Shown: piece after piece, positions 42,468 to 50,325 of the stretch | Numbering within the stretch: position 1 is the first letter of the stretch | Layout: each line of letters starts with the position of its first letter | Source of the DNA: an uncultured Steroidobacter sp. | Lineage (GTDB): Bacteria; Pseudomonadota; Gammaproteobacteria; Steroidobacterales; Steroidobacteraceae | DNA length: 64,000 nucleotides | Reading direction: 5' to 3' | Assembly (NCBI RefSeq): GCF_937958065.1 | Contig: NZ_CALFXI010000019.1 | Span: forward strand, 1-64,000 | Notes under the pieces: generated by a model | Seen by the model: the letters and a program-made list of their open reading frames with translations, nothing else | Databases searched by the model: none | Told to the model about the DNA's origin: nothing | Position numbers and translations under genes: made by a program

Positions 42468-43160
42468 CTACTGAAACGAGTAGCCGTGACGCTCGATGAC
42501 GAACCGATCGCGCTCGGCGACCAGTTGCGCCAGCTCGGCATCGTAGAGCTGGCGATGAGGCGCATGCTCCGAAGTGTTCAGTGCCGGCGCGGTGCTCATG
42601 TAATCGCGCAGCGCTGATGTCACAGGCTCGCCCGCCGCTTCCAACAGCAATGGCACCTCGACGCGTAAATGTTCCATGCGCGCCAGCCTTACGGCCGTGA
42701 CATCGGGACCATACAAATATCGATACAGGAACGAATAAAAGCCCAGGCCGCTGCCGCGAATCGGTGCCAGCGCGAAGCCGGGCAGATTCAGTCCTTGATT
42801 GATGTAGGCCGCAGGCAGCGCCGCGAGCACTCGATCCAGCAGTGCTTGGTCGCGGTCCAGATTCAGCATGTTCCGAATGGTCCCGGCGAAATCCAGCGTG
42901 CCGCCCTGGCTCAGCGTTTGAAACAGCGCATTCGGCCGTGGCCGCGAGCGCTGAAAGCTGTACCACGAGACGTAGTAGCTCCAAGGATTTCTGACCAGCC
43001 CCAGCAACGGCAACGCGCTGAACTGTGCCGGGAGCATGCTGCGGGGCAGGTGGTAGCCGATCTGCCTGGCACCCGCGACGTATTGCACCAGACCGGCGTT
43101 TACAAAAGTGCCGCCGGACTTATGCAGGTGCAGGAAGACGAACCGAGGGGTGACGATCAT
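42468..43160 (-). CDS. Sulfotransferase family protein
   Basis: This 230-residue protein has a PAPS-binding loop HLHKSGGTF (about 11-19) and the later VRNPWSYYVSWY segment containing the usual Arg. It resembles the Sulfotransfer_2-type family, different from the Sulfotransfer_3-like domain in the AspH fusion. The ATG overlaps the stop of the upstream AspH gene by 4 nt (ATGA), so the two are translationally coupled. It converges on the small secreted protein gene with a 11-nt gap. Confidence 0.83.
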   Translation of the reverse strand: MIVTPRFVFLHLHKSGGTFVNAGLVQYVAGARQIGYHLPRSMLPAQFSALPLLGLVRNPWSYYVSWYSFQRSRPRPNALFQTLSQGGTLDFAGTIRNMLNLDRDQALLDRVLAALPAAYINQGLNLPGFALAPIRGSGLGFYSFLYRYLYGPDVTAVRLARMEHLRVEVPLLLEAAGEPVTSALRDYMSTAPALNTSEHAPHRQLYDAELAQLVAERDRFVIERHGYSFQ

Positions 43161-43801
43161 CCCGCGGCGTGCGTGGCGAAATGCTGCTCGACCGCGGGGT
43201 CGTGCCGGCCGAGATGGCGCTCGCCTGAGGCCATGAGCGCCAGCAGCGCGGGCGTGGGCAGGAAGTCACAAATCATGTGGGTGCGCGAACGATCCGGATC
43301 CGCATTCCATACTGCGTGCGGCGCGCTGTTGTTCAACACCCAGATCTCGCCCGGCTGCATGCGATAGGTGAGCTCGCCCGCGATCATGAAGACGAGCTCA
43401 TGCGATTCGACCGGGAAATGCAGCCGCAGCGTCTTGGCGAAATACGGCGCACGATCGATGTGCGGATCGATGGATACCCCGCCCGGCATGCGCGCGAGCA
43501 AACATCGCTGTGGCGGGGCGGGAATCAATTGCTCGATGATCTCGCGCGCGTAAGGCAGCAGCGCGAGCGGCTCACGATCCTCGATGGGCAAGGCTCCTTG
43601 CGCCGGAGCATAACCCCGAAGAAACAAAGCCTCGGCGTTGCGATGGACGCCGACCCGTCCGCCCGTCGAGCCCCACAAAGTCGCCGGCAGCGCCGCGACC
43701 TCGGCTGCGAGCCGCTGCGCATCGAGCCGCAAAGGCAGGCGCAGACAGCCGCCTACCAGGGCGGTCTTGTCGATGATGGGGTGGCCGGGCAGATCGAGCA
43801 T
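43157..43801 (-). CDS. Asp/Asn beta-hydroxylase (AspH-like) protein
   Basis: The 214-residue AspH-like dioxygenase shows LPLRLDAQRLAAEVAALPAT, nearly the same start as the AspH half of the fusion at 40194. The iron ligands are His114-x-Asp116 (IDPHIDR) and His162 (APHAVWN); Arg173 may bind 2OG. The next gene, a sulfotransferase, overlaps its end by 4 nt. It is preceded by the DUF192 and hypothetical genes on the same strand (109-nt gap). No SD is obvious. Confidence 0.85.
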   Translation of the reverse strand: MLDLPGHPIIDKTALVGGCLRLPLRLDAQRLAAEVAALPATLWGSTGGRVGVHRNAEALFLRGYAPAQGALPIEDREPLALLPYAREIIEQLIPAPPQRCLLARMPGGVSIDPHIDRAPYFAKTLRLHFPVESHELVFMIAGELTYRMQPGEIWVLNNSAPHAVWNADPDRSRTHMICDFLPTPALLALMASGERHLGRHDPAVEQHFATHAAG

Positions 43802-43910
43802 GGTTCGCTGGGCGGCTCAATTGCCCCGGCGCGCCAGGACGAGCAGACCTGTCGATGAGCCAATCGCCATACGCATGGGGCTTCCTTGAAACACGTTGAG
43901 GCTGGGACGG

Positions 43911-44447
43911 TCAGGGTCGGGACGCCGTGAGCGCGGCGTGAATCACCTGGGCGCCGGGCGCGATCTTCAGGCGCGCCGCCGTGCCGGCGGGTAACTCGAC
44001 CACGCCCAGCACTATACCGCCGGATTCGATCGTCTTCAGCGACAGCGGCTCGGTGTTCTGGACCACCTTGATCACCTTGCCGTCGGGGGCGACGAACAGC
44101 ATGTCCAGCGATACGTAGGTGTTCTTCATCCACATGGCCACCGGTTGAGGCTGCGGATAGATGAACAGCATGGAGTCGTCCGGCCGCAGCTGCTTGATGT
44201 ACATCAGGCCGCGCGCCCGGCGCTGATCGTCATCCGCGATCCAGCTGTTGAAACGATGCAGGCGCGCGTCCGGGGTTGCGATCTGAATGGCCGAGCGCTG
44301 GAACACTCGATCCAGATCGCTGACCGTGACATTGGGAGGCGACTGGCCGCTCGGGGCGTCGGCGGCGAGGGCCCCGCCAGCCAGATGTATGCAGATCAAA
44401 AACGCCGGGGCGAGCCGCCAGGCAGAGAGGGTGGACTTCGTGGTCAT
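43911..44447 (-). CDS. DUF192 family protein with signal peptide
   Basis: A DUF192 protein of 178 residues has a signal peptide (HLAGGALAAD). The domain is marked by ARGLMYIKQLRPDDSMLFIY, MWMKNTYVSLDMLFV and IVLGVVELPAGTAARLKIAPG. The function is unknown in general. Its ATG overlaps the stop of the upstream gene by 4 nt. It lies upstream of the AspH-sulfotransferase pair, so it may belong to the same operon. Confidence 0.88.
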   Translation of the reverse strand: MTTKSTLSAWRLAPAFLICIHLAGGALAADAPSGQSPPNVTVSDLDRVFQRSAIQIATPDARLHRFNSWIADDDQRRARGLMYIKQLRPDDSMLFIYPQPQPVAMWMKNTYVSLDMLFVAPDGKVIKVVQNTEPLSLKTIESGGIVLGVVELPAGTAARLKIAPGAQVIHAALTASRP

Positions 44448-45163
44448 TGCTGTGCCGTCGTGAGCTGGGCCGTCATCGCTCCGCCTTCAAGTGTTTCATC
44501 GTTGTCCTCGGTGTCGAAGTCGATCCGGCCTGCGTAATCGAAGCGTGACAGGAGGATGACCCCCTCGCCGCGCACCGCCCGGGCCGGATGTGTACAGAAG
44601 CCCCGCGCGGTGATGCGGTACGAGCGGGTGCGGTGTGGGATACCGACCAGCGGCTCCTGCCGCACCTCATCGAGGGTGCACTTGTTATCGCCCTGGGTAC
44701 TGTAGAACTCGCCGAGGCCCTCTCGTATGACAGTGACGTTGACCGGCAGCGCCCGGGCCGATTGGCCTTCGCGCAAGCCGGCAACGCCGAACAGCAGCAC
44801 CAGACGGCCGCCGTCGGCGCCGTCCGTGTGACTGAACCGTACTCGGATACCGCCGTCAGGGCGCACGGCGCCGGTGCACTCGGTGTCGTCGTTGCCCCAA
44901 ACGAGCTCTGCCTGCACCGCCCCCGACAGCCTGGCCTTCAGATATCCACCGCCGTCCGGCAGGCAGGTCGCGGCGACTGCCGCTTTGTTAGCGTTGTCAG
45001 GCACTTCCGCCGGCGACTGAGCATGGACCTTGCAAGACAGTCCCAACGTTAATCCCAAGATGATCGTTACTGCGGGCTGACAGCGACGCCGGCCCGCAAG
45101 GTGCGAGGAGCCGCAGTCATGTCCGAGCGCGAGGACGACGTCGTTATAGAACCGTTGCAGCAT
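44444..45163 (-). CDS. Hypothetical secreted protein
   Basis: I do not recognise this protein. The mature part follows a hydrophobic stretch IILGLTLGLSCKVHAQ and is beta-rich with four to six Cys (TCLPDGGG, DTECTGAV, NKCTLDEV, GFCTHPARA). The start is unclear: ATG 45163 gives a 239-residue protein with an unusually long N-terminal region before the signal, and a longer frame reaches 45256. It shares the 45163-45383 region with the divergent glgC. The gene overlaps the DUF192 gene start by 4 nt. Confidence 0.6.
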   Translation of the reverse strand: MLQRFYNDVVLALGHDCGSSHLAGRRRCQPAVTIILGLTLGLSCKVHAQSPAEVPDNANKAAVAATCLPDGGGYLKARLSGAVQAELVWGNDDTECTGAVRPDGGIRVRFSHTDGADGGRLVLLFGVAGLREGQSARALPVNVTVIREGLGEFYSTQGDNKCTLDEVRQEPLVGIPHRTRSYRITARGFCTHPARAVRGEGVILLSRFDYAGRIDFDTEDNDETLEGGAMTAQLTTAQQ

Positions 45164-45382
45164 GCCAGTATGCTTACTGTGGATGCGGGGTTCCGGCAAA
45201 CTGTGGCGCCGGAGCCTCACCCTCCCGGAGCCTTCGAGGCCGAGGATGGCGAGCAACCCACAATGCCGAAGCCGCGCCTGCGAGGCAAGCGGCTGCGGTC
45301 GTCGCCGACACTGCGGTCGGCCAACTCAACGGCTGGTCTCCGTGCCGACGGGACGGCCCGACGCGAAGCGAGATTTCGTGAT

Positions 45383-46702
45383 ATGGACGATAGAGCAGAG
45401 CCCGCTCGATCGAAGGAAGGTCAGGTCCAACGACGCTCCGAGACGCAGGCCAGGACGCGTCGCTACGTCAGCCGCATCACGCGCAATACGCTGGCGGTGA
45501 TCATGGCGGGCGGTCGCGGCGAGCGCCTCAAGCATCTCACCGATTTTCGCTGCAAGCCGGCCACGCCGTTCGGCGGCAAGTTCCGCATCATCGACTTCGT
45601 GCTGTCGAACTGCGTCAACTCGGGCATCCGCCGCATCCAGGTGATGACGCAGTACAAGGCCCACTCGCTCATTCAGCACATCCAGCGCGGCTGGGGCTAT
45701 CTGCGCGGCGAGTTCGGCGAGTTCGTCGAGATCATTCCGGCGCAACAACAGATGGGCGACTTCTGGTACCGCGGCACGGCCGACTCGCTGTATCAGAACC
45801 TGCAGATCATCAAGCTGCACAATCCCAAGCACATCCTGGTGCTGGCCGGCGATCACATCTACAAGATGGACTACGGCGTGATGCTGGCCTCGCACGTGGC
45901 GAAGCGCGCGGATATCACGGTCGGTGTGGTCGAGGTGCCGCGAGAGCAGGCCACCGCGTTCGGCGTGATGAGCGTCGATCCGGACTATCGCATCACCAAA
46001 TTTTCCGAGAAGCCCAAGGAGCCCGAAGGGATTCCGGGCCGCGAGCACATGGCGCTCGGATCCATGGGTATCTATGTGTTCAAGGCCAGCCTGCTGTATC
46101 GATTGCTCGAAGAGCAGGCCAAGCGGCCGGGCACCTCGCACGACTTCGGCAAGAACATCATTCCCGGCGCGCTCACCAGCCACAAAGTGATTGCGTATCC
46201 ATTCACGGACAACGAGACACGCGTGCAGCACTACTGGCGCGATGTCGGGACGGTCGATGCGTTCTACGACGCGAACATGGAGCTGGTGTACGTCAATCCG
46301 GAGCTGAACATCTATGACGAGCAGTGGCCGATCTGGACCTACCAGCGCCAGTATCCACCCGCGAAGTTCGTGCTCGACGAGGATGGCCGGCGCGGCATGG
46401 CGATCAACTCGATGGTGTCCGGCGGCTGCATCATCTCGGGTGCGACGGTGAATCAATCGCTGCTGTTCTCGAACGTGCGCGTCGATGAGCGCAGTTATAT
46501 CGAGCGCTCGGTCATCTTTCCCGACGTGGTCGTCGGTGCCGGCAGCGTCATCAAGCGCGCCATCGTCGACACCGGCGGCGTCGTGCCCCCGGGCACACAG
46601 ATCGGCGTCAATTACGAAGAGGATGCCCGGCGTTTCTACATGAGCGAACAGGGCGTCGCGCTGGTGACGCGAGACATGCTGGCTCGCTTGCAGCAACCGT
46701 AG
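45383..46702 (+). CDS. glgC: Glucose-1-phosphate adenylyltransferase
   Basis: GlgC makes ADP-glucose, the donor for glycogen. The 439-residue form from ATG 45383 has the family length (~430). It shows VIMAGGRGERLKHLTDFRCK, FRIIDFVLSNCVNSGIRRI, WYRGTADSLYQN, LAGDHIYKMDYG, SHDFGKNIIPG and a C-terminal beta-helix (SGGCIISGATV). An upstream ATG at 45119 with AGGAG 8 nt before it would add 88 residues that are disordered and unlike the family; it also overlaps the divergent gene. The gene is convergent with glgA across the LEA14-like gene. Confidence 0.93.
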   Translation: MDDRAEPARSKEGQVQRRSETQARTRRYVSRITRNTLAVIMAGGRGERLKHLTDFRCKPATPFGGKFRIIDFVLSNCVNSGIRRIQVMTQYKAHSLIQHIQRGWGYLRGEFGEFVEIIPAQQQMGDFWYRGTADSLYQNLQIIKLHNPKHILVLAGDHIYKMDYGVMLASHVAKRADITVGVVEVPREQATAFGVMSVDPDYRITKFSEKPKEPEGIPGREHMALGSMGIYVFKASLLYRLLEEQAKRPGTSHDFGKNIIPGALTSHKVIAYPFTDNETRVQHYWRDVGTVDAFYDANMELVYVNPELNIYDEQWPIWTYQRQYPPAKFVLDEDGRRGMAINSMVSGGCIISGATVNQSLLFSNVRVDERSYIERSVIFPDVVVGAGSVIKRAIVDTGGVVPPGTQIGVNYEEDARRFYMSEQGVALVTRDMLARLQQP

Positions 46703-46786
46703 AGCGGTTGAAGGCGAGGGGCTGCGTCACATAATCCTGGCGCCGCCCTCTGCTATCCTTCGCCCCCAGTGCTCTTGGGGGAACCG

Positions 46787-47257
46787 ATGAACAAGCTTCT
46801 CGCCCGTTGCCTGCTGGTCCTCGCGCTGATCGTCGGCGTCAATGGCTGCAGCTCCTTGCGCCCCGAGCTGCAGGCGCCGCGGCTGGCCCTGGTCAGCGTC
46901 GCGATGACGTCGGCGGACATTTTCAATCAGCAGTTCCTGGTGCGCATGAACGTCGAGAACCCGAACGATCGCGAGCTGCCGATCACGGGCCTGGACTACA
47001 AGCTGTTCCTGGAAGGCGACGGGTTCGCCGAGGGCAAGCTGAACAGGCCGTTCGTGGTGCCGGCCAATGGCGAGACCGATTTCGACGTGACGGTGCGGAC
47101 CAACTTCGTCAGCGGCGTCGGCCGGCTGCTGTCGCGGCTGAATGGGCGCACCCAGGTGAATTACACGGTCGAGGGCAAGCTGCTCACCGACATTCGTTTC
47201 CTGAAAAAGATTCCGTTCTCGGAAAGCGGCAGCGTCAATCTCGCGGTGATGAAATAA
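46787..47257 (+). CDS. LEA14-like (LEA type 2/WHy domain) lipoprotein
   Basis: This lipoprotein (Cys21 in VGVNGCSS) of 156 residues carries an LEA_2/WHy-like beta-sandwich: NQQFLVRMNVENPNDRELPI, GLDYKLFLEGDGFAEG, NGETDFDVTV. Such proteins are linked to stress tolerance but their biochemical role is unclear. The SD GGGGGA lies 6 nt upstream. It sits 84 nt after glgC on the same strand, and its stop touches the glgA stop (adjacent bases 47257/47258). Confidence 0.85.
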   Translation: MNKLLARCLLVLALIVGVNGCSSLRPELQAPRLALVSVAMTSADIFNQQFLVRMNVENPNDRELPITGLDYKLFLEGDGFAEGKLNRPFVVPANGETDFDVTVRTNFVSGVGRLLSRLNGRTQVNYTVEGKLLTDIRFLKKIPFSESGSVNLAVMK

Positions 47258-48721
47258 CTAGTCCCGCTTGCCGGTGAGCTCGCGATACAGCTTCACGTAC
47301 TCGCCGGTCTGCCGATCCCAGGAGAAATCCTGAGCCATGCCGTTGCGCATGAGCTGGATCCAGCCGTCCTGATCCTTGAAGAAGTCGAGCGCGGTGTGAA
47401 TGGCCCACTGCACCGCCGGCACATCGAAATCGTTGAACACGATGCCGGTGCCCTGGCGCGCAGCCGGATCCCACATCTGCACCGAATCGGCCAGGCCGCC
47501 GGTGCGCCGGACGATGGGCACGGTACCGTACTTCAAGCTGTACATCTGATTCAGCCCGCACGGCTCGTACTGCGAGGGCATCAGAAACATGTCGCTGGCC
47601 GCTTCGATCAGATGCGACAGCTCTTCGTTGTAGCCGCGATGGAACACGACCCGGTCCGGGAATCGATGTTGCAGGTGGGCGAAGAAGTTTTCGTAGTGCG
47701 CCTCCCCGCTGCCGAGCGCGACCAGGCTCATGTCGCGCGTCTCCAGGATCCGGGGCAGCGAATCGAACAACAAGTCGAAGCCTTTCTGCACCGTCATGCG
47801 CGAGATCACGCCCATCAGCGGGGTGCTGTCGCCCACCGCCAGATTCAACCAGTCGAGCAGCGAGCGCTTGGTGAAGCGCTTGCCCGACAGGTTCTCCGGC
47901 GAATAGTGATGTTTCAAATAGCGGTCGGTGGCGGGATTCCAGTCGCTGTAGTCCACGCCGTTCAAGATGCCGACCACGCCGTCGGTGCGTGATCGAAGCA
48001 CGCCATCCAGGCCGTGGCCGCCAATGGGCGTGCAGATCTCCTTCGCGTAAGTCGGGCTGACCGTCGTGACCCGATGCGCATGGCGCACGCCTTCGCGCAG
48101 CCAGTTGAACGCGCCGCCGGCCAACGTTTCCGGCGAGACCAGGTGGCTCACGACGCCGCCGAGGTCATAAGTGGTGCTCGCGGGGAACACGCCTTGATAG
48201 CCGATGTTATGAATCGACAGCACCGAGCGTGTGGCCCCGAACAAACGGTCCCAGGCGTACACACTCTTGAGCATCATCGGCATCAGCGCCGTGTGCCAGT
48301 CATTACAATGCAGGATGTCCGGCGCGAACTGCATGCGCTGGCAGGCGTCGAGCGTGGCTCGTTGCAAGACCAGAAAGCGCAGATGCTCGTCGATCCCCGA
48401 CGTATAGATCGAGGGCCGATCGTAAACTTCCGGGCAGTGCACCAGATACAAAGGCACCGAGGAGTCCGGCAGCCGCGATTCGAGAATCGTGAATGAATAA
48501 CGATGCGCGCCCAGCGACAACGGCACGTCGCGCGCTGTAGCCATCGGCGATGCGTCTCGCACAGCGCCGTGGCTCATGCTCGAATACAGAGGCATGAACA
48601 CCCGCACGTCGTGCCCCAGCGCATGCAGATGGCGCGGCAAGACGCCGGCCACATCGGCGAGCCCGCCGGTCTTGGCCAGCGGAGTGACTTCGGAAGCGAC
48701 GAAACTGATCTTCAGCGGCAT
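47258..48721 (-). CDS. glgA: Glycogen (starch) synthase
   Basis: GlgA extends glycogen chains from ADP-glucose. The 487-residue GT5 enzyme has the N-terminal KTGGLADV substrate loop (residues 17-24), the HCNDWHTAL segment and the C-terminal MPSQYEPCGLNQMYSLKYG with the EX7E pattern. It starts 18 nt after phaR on the same strand, so the two are probably one transcript. No branching enzyme or phosphorylase lies in the window. Confidence 0.96.
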   Translation of the reverse strand: MPLKISFVASEVTPLAKTGGLADVAGVLPRHLHALGHDVRVFMPLYSSMSHGAVRDASPMATARDVPLSLGAHRYSFTILESRLPDSSVPLYLVHCPEVYDRPSIYTSGIDEHLRFLVLQRATLDACQRMQFAPDILHCNDWHTALMPMMLKSVYAWDRLFGATRSVLSIHNIGYQGVFPASTTYDLGGVVSHLVSPETLAGGAFNWLREGVRHAHRVTTVSPTYAKEICTPIGGHGLDGVLRSRTDGVVGILNGVDYSDWNPATDRYLKHHYSPENLSGKRFTKRSLLDWLNLAVGDSTPLMGVISRMTVQKGFDLLFDSLPRILETRDMSLVALGSGEAHYENFFAHLQHRFPDRVVFHRGYNEELSHLIEAASDMFLMPSQYEPCGLNQMYSLKYGTVPIVRRTGGLADSVQMWDPAARQGTGIVFNDFDVPAVQWAIHTALDFFKDQDGWIQLMRNGMAQDFSWDRQTGEYVKLYRELTGKRD

Positions 48722-48739
48722 GCGTGCGCGGGCGGAGCG

Positions 48740-49279
48740 TCAGGGCTCGTCGGCGTCGCTCTCGGGAGTCCGGCCGCCGGTCTTGCTCTTGGTGTTGTTG
48801 GATTGAGTGTCGCGGCCCGGATCGCGGGGCGGCGCGAACGTCGCGAGCAGCGTCTCCTGCATCTTGGCCCACAGCTCGAGGTTCTGTCGAGCCAGCTCGG
48901 CGAGCGGATTGGGCGCGCCACTGCCGGGGCCCATGGTCCGATTCAGCTGCGCCTGCATGACTTCCTGCTGCCGGATGAAGGTCTCGACACTCTTCTCGAG
49001 GTAGCTGCTGAAGTAGCTCTGCATGGAGTTGCCATAGAAGCGGATCATCGATTCGAGCAATGAGGTCGAAAGGATGGGGCGGCCGAATTGTTCCTGATCG
49101 GCGATCACCTGCAGCAGCACGAGCCGCGTGATGTCCTCGTTGGTCTTGTCCTCGATCACCTTCACGCGCGTGCCGGCGATCACCATGTTGCGGATGTCGT
49201 CGATCGTGATATGGCGACTCTGCGCAGCATCGTACAGGCGACGGTTCGCATATTTCTTGATCAGTCGTTCTTCGCTCAT
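48740..49279 (-). CDS. phaR: PHA synthesis repressor PhaR
   Basis: The 179-residue protein starts with the PHB_acc_N domain, with RLIKKYANRRLYDAAQSRHI and YITLDD-like ITIDDIRNMV, and a following PHB_acc-type helix region (LESMIRFYGNSMQSYFSSYL). PhaR binds PHA granules and represses phasin or PHA genes until polymer is present. It is divergent from phaE by 181 nt and leads into glgA (18 nt). The C-terminus is acidic and Ser/Thr-rich. Confidence 0.93.
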   Translation of the reverse strand: MSEERLIKKYANRRLYDAAQSRHITIDDIRNMVIAGTRVKVIEDKTNEDITRLVLLQVIADQEQFGRPILSTSLLESMIRFYGNSMQSYFSSYLEKSVETFIRQQEVMQAQLNRTMGPGSGAPNPLAELARQNLELWAKMQETLLATFAPPRDPGRDTQSNNTKSKTGGRTPESDADEP

Positions 49280-49377
49280 GCTCAGCTCGACGGGCTTTTG
49301 GCGCGCTCCGGCATGTGGACACAATGCGACCCGCGCCACGGCGTGGGGGCGGGCTACTGTAACGACGCGCATTTGGC

Positions 49378-49396
49378 GGTGCAACAGACTTGCACC
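49378..49396. promoter_or_regulatory. Palindrome between phaR and phaE, candidate PhaR operator
   Basis: GGTGCAA-CAGAC-TTGCACC has 7-bp perfect arms and a 5-nt centre, 64 nt upstream of the phaE ATG and 98 nt from phaR. PhaR sites in other bacteria are TGC/GCA-rich, which fits, but the match is by eye only. Confidence 0.5.
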
Positions 49397-49460
49397 ACAT
49401 AGATGCGCGAGGCCCGTAGACCATTGATAATGCCGCGTCGATGAGCGACGGGAAGCGGCA

Positions 49461-50285
49461 ATGACCGAGTCGAAAAACGACGGATCCGACTGGATCCAGG
49501 CCTGGATCGAGCAACAGCGCGAGCAGTTGCGTCGTGCTGGCATGCCCGGCGCGGACGCAGCAGGCGCTGCGGGCGGCACAGGCGATTCGGATCAGTATCG
49601 CGATCTCGGCATGCGCTGGCTGGAAGCAGGACAGGCCTATCTGCAGGGTTGGCAGCAGTTCGTGCAACGGAGCGCGAGCGGCTCCGCCGCTGCCGAGATA
49701 CCGCTGAAATTCGGCGAGGAGATGCTCAACGCCTGGCAAGGCACTTGGGCCGGTGCCGCTGCGGCGGGCGAGGGCGCGACTCGTCAATTTGCCGACTTGA
49801 TCTCGCGATTGCCTGCCATGGGGCTGGCGCGCGAGCAGACCGAAGCGTGGCGCGAGCTGCTGGCCGCGCAGTCCGAATATCAGCATCTCGAACAAGAGCT
49901 GCGCACGGTGTGGGCCAAAGTTCAGACGGATGCGCTGGCGCTGCTGGAAACCGCGATTCGCGAACGCCGTGAGCAGCACGGCGGCGCCGCGCCGGGCGTC
50001 GAGGACTATCGAGAGCTATATAACTTGTGGGTGGAGTGCGGAGAGAAAGTGTTCGCACAGGTCGCGCACAGCGAGTCGTACTGCAAGCTGCAAGCGCAGC
50101 TGGGCAATGCCGCCATCCGCCTGAAGGTGCGTCAACAGGGGGTGTTGGAGCGCGCGTTGAAACATTTCGATCTGCCGACGCGCTCCGAGTTGAACACGGT
50201 GCATAAGCAAATCCGTGAATTGCGCGAGCGTATCGCTACGCTGGAAGCGCAGTTGGCCGCCGGGCGCGGCGAAGAGACACCATGA
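49461..50285 (+). CDS. phaE: Class III PHA synthase subunit PhaE
   Basis: PhaE (274 residues) is the non-catalytic subunit of class III PHA synthase. It has the Gln/Trp-rich N-terminus (DWIQAWIEQQREQLRRAG), a helical core (YNLWVECGEKVFAQVAHSES, which is typical) and a C-terminal coiled coil (LNTVHKQIRELRERIATLEA). It lies 40 nt before phaC. Confidence 0.92.
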   Translation: MTESKNDGSDWIQAWIEQQREQLRRAGMPGADAAGAAGGTGDSDQYRDLGMRWLEAGQAYLQGWQQFVQRSASGSAAAEIPLKFGEEMLNAWQGTWAGAAAAGEGATRQFADLISRLPAMGLAREQTEAWRELLAAQSEYQHLEQELRTVWAKVQTDALALLETAIRERREQHGGAAPGVEDYRELYNLWVECGEKVFAQVAHSESYCKLQAQLGNAAIRLKVRQQGVLERALKHFDLPTRSELNTVHKQIRELRERIATLEAQLAAGRGEETP

Positions 50286-50325
50286 ACGAAACCACTCCAG
50301 GCGCGGCTGCGCGTGAGGAACGATC

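Noticed and set aside
45119..45382. N-terminal extension of GlgC from ATG 45119
   Set aside because: It has an acceptable SD but gives 88 extra disordered residues unlike the family and overlaps the divergent gene; the 439-residue form matches the usual length.
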